Source: Hirudo medicinalis
Taxonomy: Eukaryota; Annelida; Clitellata; Hirudinida; Hirudinidae
Length of the DNA stretch: 50,000 nt
Assembly: GCA_011800805.1 (NCBI GenBank)
Contig: MPNW01000124.1
Coordinates: 118,671 to 168,670, forward strand
Direction: 5' to 3'
Part shown: positions 48,149 to 50,000 of the stretch, one piece after another
How the letters are laid out: every line of letters begins with the position of its first letter
Numbering within the stretch: position 1 is the first letter of the stretch
The notes under the pieces: model-generated
What the model saw: the letters and a program-made list of their open reading frames with translations, nothing else
Databases searched by the model: none
Told to the model about the DNA's origin: nothing
Program-made: the position numbers and the translations under genes

Positions 48149-49399
48149 GACCTTCATTGACCTTCTGTATCTTTGGTATGAATATTTGGACAGCTATGGG
48201 GGAATTTGAAAAGTATTGAAAAGATATATTATAATCGTTTTTAATAATAATAATAATAATAATATAGTACTTATTACTACTGTTATATATATTATTTATA
48301 TATTTTTAATATAACAATAATTATTATATATATAATTTCATAATGTTTGCTATTGGCAACAATTGATGGAGAGATTTAGTTTTGATTTTTGAGTCGATTA
48401 AATTTGAAAATGAATTTAAGAAATATTATTTCGTTTCGTCCATCTTGGTTGACTTGAACTTTGTGGTGCCCGTCAGGACGATCTTGTAAATAATTCTTGA
48501 TATTTATTCCAATTTATCAATTAAATCTTATTCATAGTAAATGTTCACAATAAGACACCGTTCTTTTATTTAGCATGCTTTGAACGATTAATGTTACTTA
48601 TTATTATTTTTAATATTATAATTATTATTATTATTACTATTGTTATTATTTTTTTAATTATTACTGTTGTTGTTATTAATATTATTGTTATTTTTTTTCA
48701 TTATTATTGTAATTTTTATTACTTTAAATAATTACTAATATCATATTTAATTAATTATAACATATTAATAACAATAAATCCAATAGTTCATAATTAACCG
48801 AGGGGAGTCTGTAATTAATAAGTAGAATCTTATTAATATGAAAATATTATCTTATTTTATTAATATTAAGCCAAACCATTTCAAGTATAAATTTATTATT
48901 AAATATGATTATTAATTGAAAACATAATTATAATTATATTAATAATAATATTGATAATAACGCCTAATCATTTTAACCAAATACATATTTTTTAAACATT
49001 TTTTAATATATTAACAGTTGTTATTAATATTATTTAATTAAAGAACATCAACAAATCAAACTCTAATTATCAAGAATTCACGATAATTCATTCAAAAACA
49101 CCTTTGCCTTAATTTCAAAAACACTGCCTTGAAGTGCAAAGCAGATTGGACCAAAAGTCGTACCGTCTAACTTTTTGGAACCCTTGTATGACTTACTATT
49201 AATCACTGCTAATAATAAATAATAACATTGTTAATAATTAATAATAAACAATTAAACTATGAATTAATAAATACATTTCCATATTCATCTCCAGGATATT
49301 CCATTGCTTTCTTAAAACACCTTGAAACAAGACCTAAGAAATATTGAAAATCATGAAATAAATTAGAACGCTTGGGATACGAGAGAAATTATTTTGGTC
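48149..49399. other. AT-rich stretch with scattered short ATT/AAT runs
   Basis: Short ATT/AAT runs occur near 48243-48265 and 48600-48720. No exon or mobile element was recognised. Confidence 0.45.
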
Positions 49400-49404
49400 T
49401 GTTA

Positions 49405-49585
49405 ATAATGATAATTGTTATGACGATGGTGATAATGATGATGGTGATAATAATAATAATAATAATAATCATCATCAAAACTCTATTTGGAACAGTTCTG
49501 ACGATGATGATGATAATAATAATAATAATAATAATGATAATAATGAAAATAATAATAATGATGATAATAATAACAAAAAGTAATA
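49405..49585. repeat. GAT/AAT microsatellite
   Basis: GAT and AAT triplets over about 180 bases. Both strands are open as poly-Ile/Met frames, which are artefacts. Confidence 0.9.
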
Positions 49586-50000
49586 ACAACGAGACGTCCA
49601 TGATGATAATGATATTAACTCTTGGTAATAGTTCTAATGGTGAATTAACTCCGGCCTACGTCGAACGAATACAATACGATTACAGAATGCATTACTAACG
49701 CATGTCATGTGAAGCATTATATCATGTCCTGGACAATAAGTTATAAATCACATTGTATTACATCACACTATGTAATGCTGTGGGTGAGTCTGGGCAGGGA
49801 TGGATGGATATCGCCGACAAGGGTTCTTCTGAGTGGTCCAAATCCAAAGCTAAGCTAGACCACATTCTCATTATTACATTGTCAATGTAATTTACGTTAC
49901 CAACGATGTGTCATTTCTGCAGGCAGTGTGATTTATGTCATCACATTTACAGAGGGTTTTCCGCCTCTTCGATTCTCCTTGCTTCGTGGATTCATAATCC
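49586..50000. other. Unique sequence at the window end
   Basis: This is less repetitive than the preceding 8 kb. No coding exon was recognised before the window ends. Confidence 0.4.

Overview
The window is nuclear DNA of an animal. Several protein genes are split by short introns with GT-AG borders, the DNA is AT-rich, polyadenylation signals follow some genes, and trinucleotide and tetranucleotide microsatellites are abundant. A pyrokinin/neuromedin U-type receptor, a Star-like FkbM protein and single-copy homologues of UBE2Z, C5orf22, UBE2V and PEDS1 fit a bilaterian invertebrate. A lophotrochozoan such as an annelid is my guess from the overall character; nothing in the sequence proves it. 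One undetermined base at 47510 points to a draft assembly.

Layout. Positions 1-7360 are mostly non-coding: two microsatellites, a GC-rich block near 1.3-1.45 kb and a tRNA-derived SINE near 5.2 kb. Positions 7361-8141 (minus) hold the first coding exon of a peptide GPCR (TM1-TM5), with a TATA-like site upstream. Positions 10.6-11.4 kb hold two dead transposon pieces, a Ty1/copia reverse transcriptase fragment and a hAT transposase C-terminus. From 12.3 to 34.9 kb lies a gene-dense plus-strand block: UBE2Z (seven coding exons); an intronless gene with two tandem Nup98-type GLEBS motifs; C5orf22 (seven exons); UBE2V/UEV (four exons); a type II membrane FkbM methyltransferase-like protein (three exons); and PEDS1/TMEM189/Kua (five exons). 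Between them lie a hAT-like MITE with clean terminal repeats, a broken CR1-like LINE, a second tail of that LINE, and three diverged copies of an unidentified sequence. Positions 34.9-39.7 kb show nothing convincing. Positions 39694-41004 (minus) hold a single-exon gene for an unrecognised membrane protein with a PDZ-type C-terminus and a TATA box. From 41.2 kb to the end the sequence is dominated by microsatellites and minisatellites, with one promoter-like GC-rich patch near 46.4 kb and weak coding candidates.

How the genes relate. UBE2Z is a UBA6-dependent E2, and UBE2V is the catalytically inactive partner of UBC13 in K63 chain synthesis. PEDS1 makes the vinyl-ether bond of plasmalogens. 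UBE2V and PEDS1 are neighbours that make a Kua-UEV read-through in mammals; here they are linked in the opposite order with an FkbM gene between them. The most novel item is the 329-residue protein at 18028-19017: two complete GLEBS-like Rae1/Gle2-binding motifs and the start of a third repeat, without the FG-rich body or autoproteolytic domain of Nup98.

All exon borders were placed by eye from reading frame, splice consensus and remembered family sequences; no alignment or transcript data were available.
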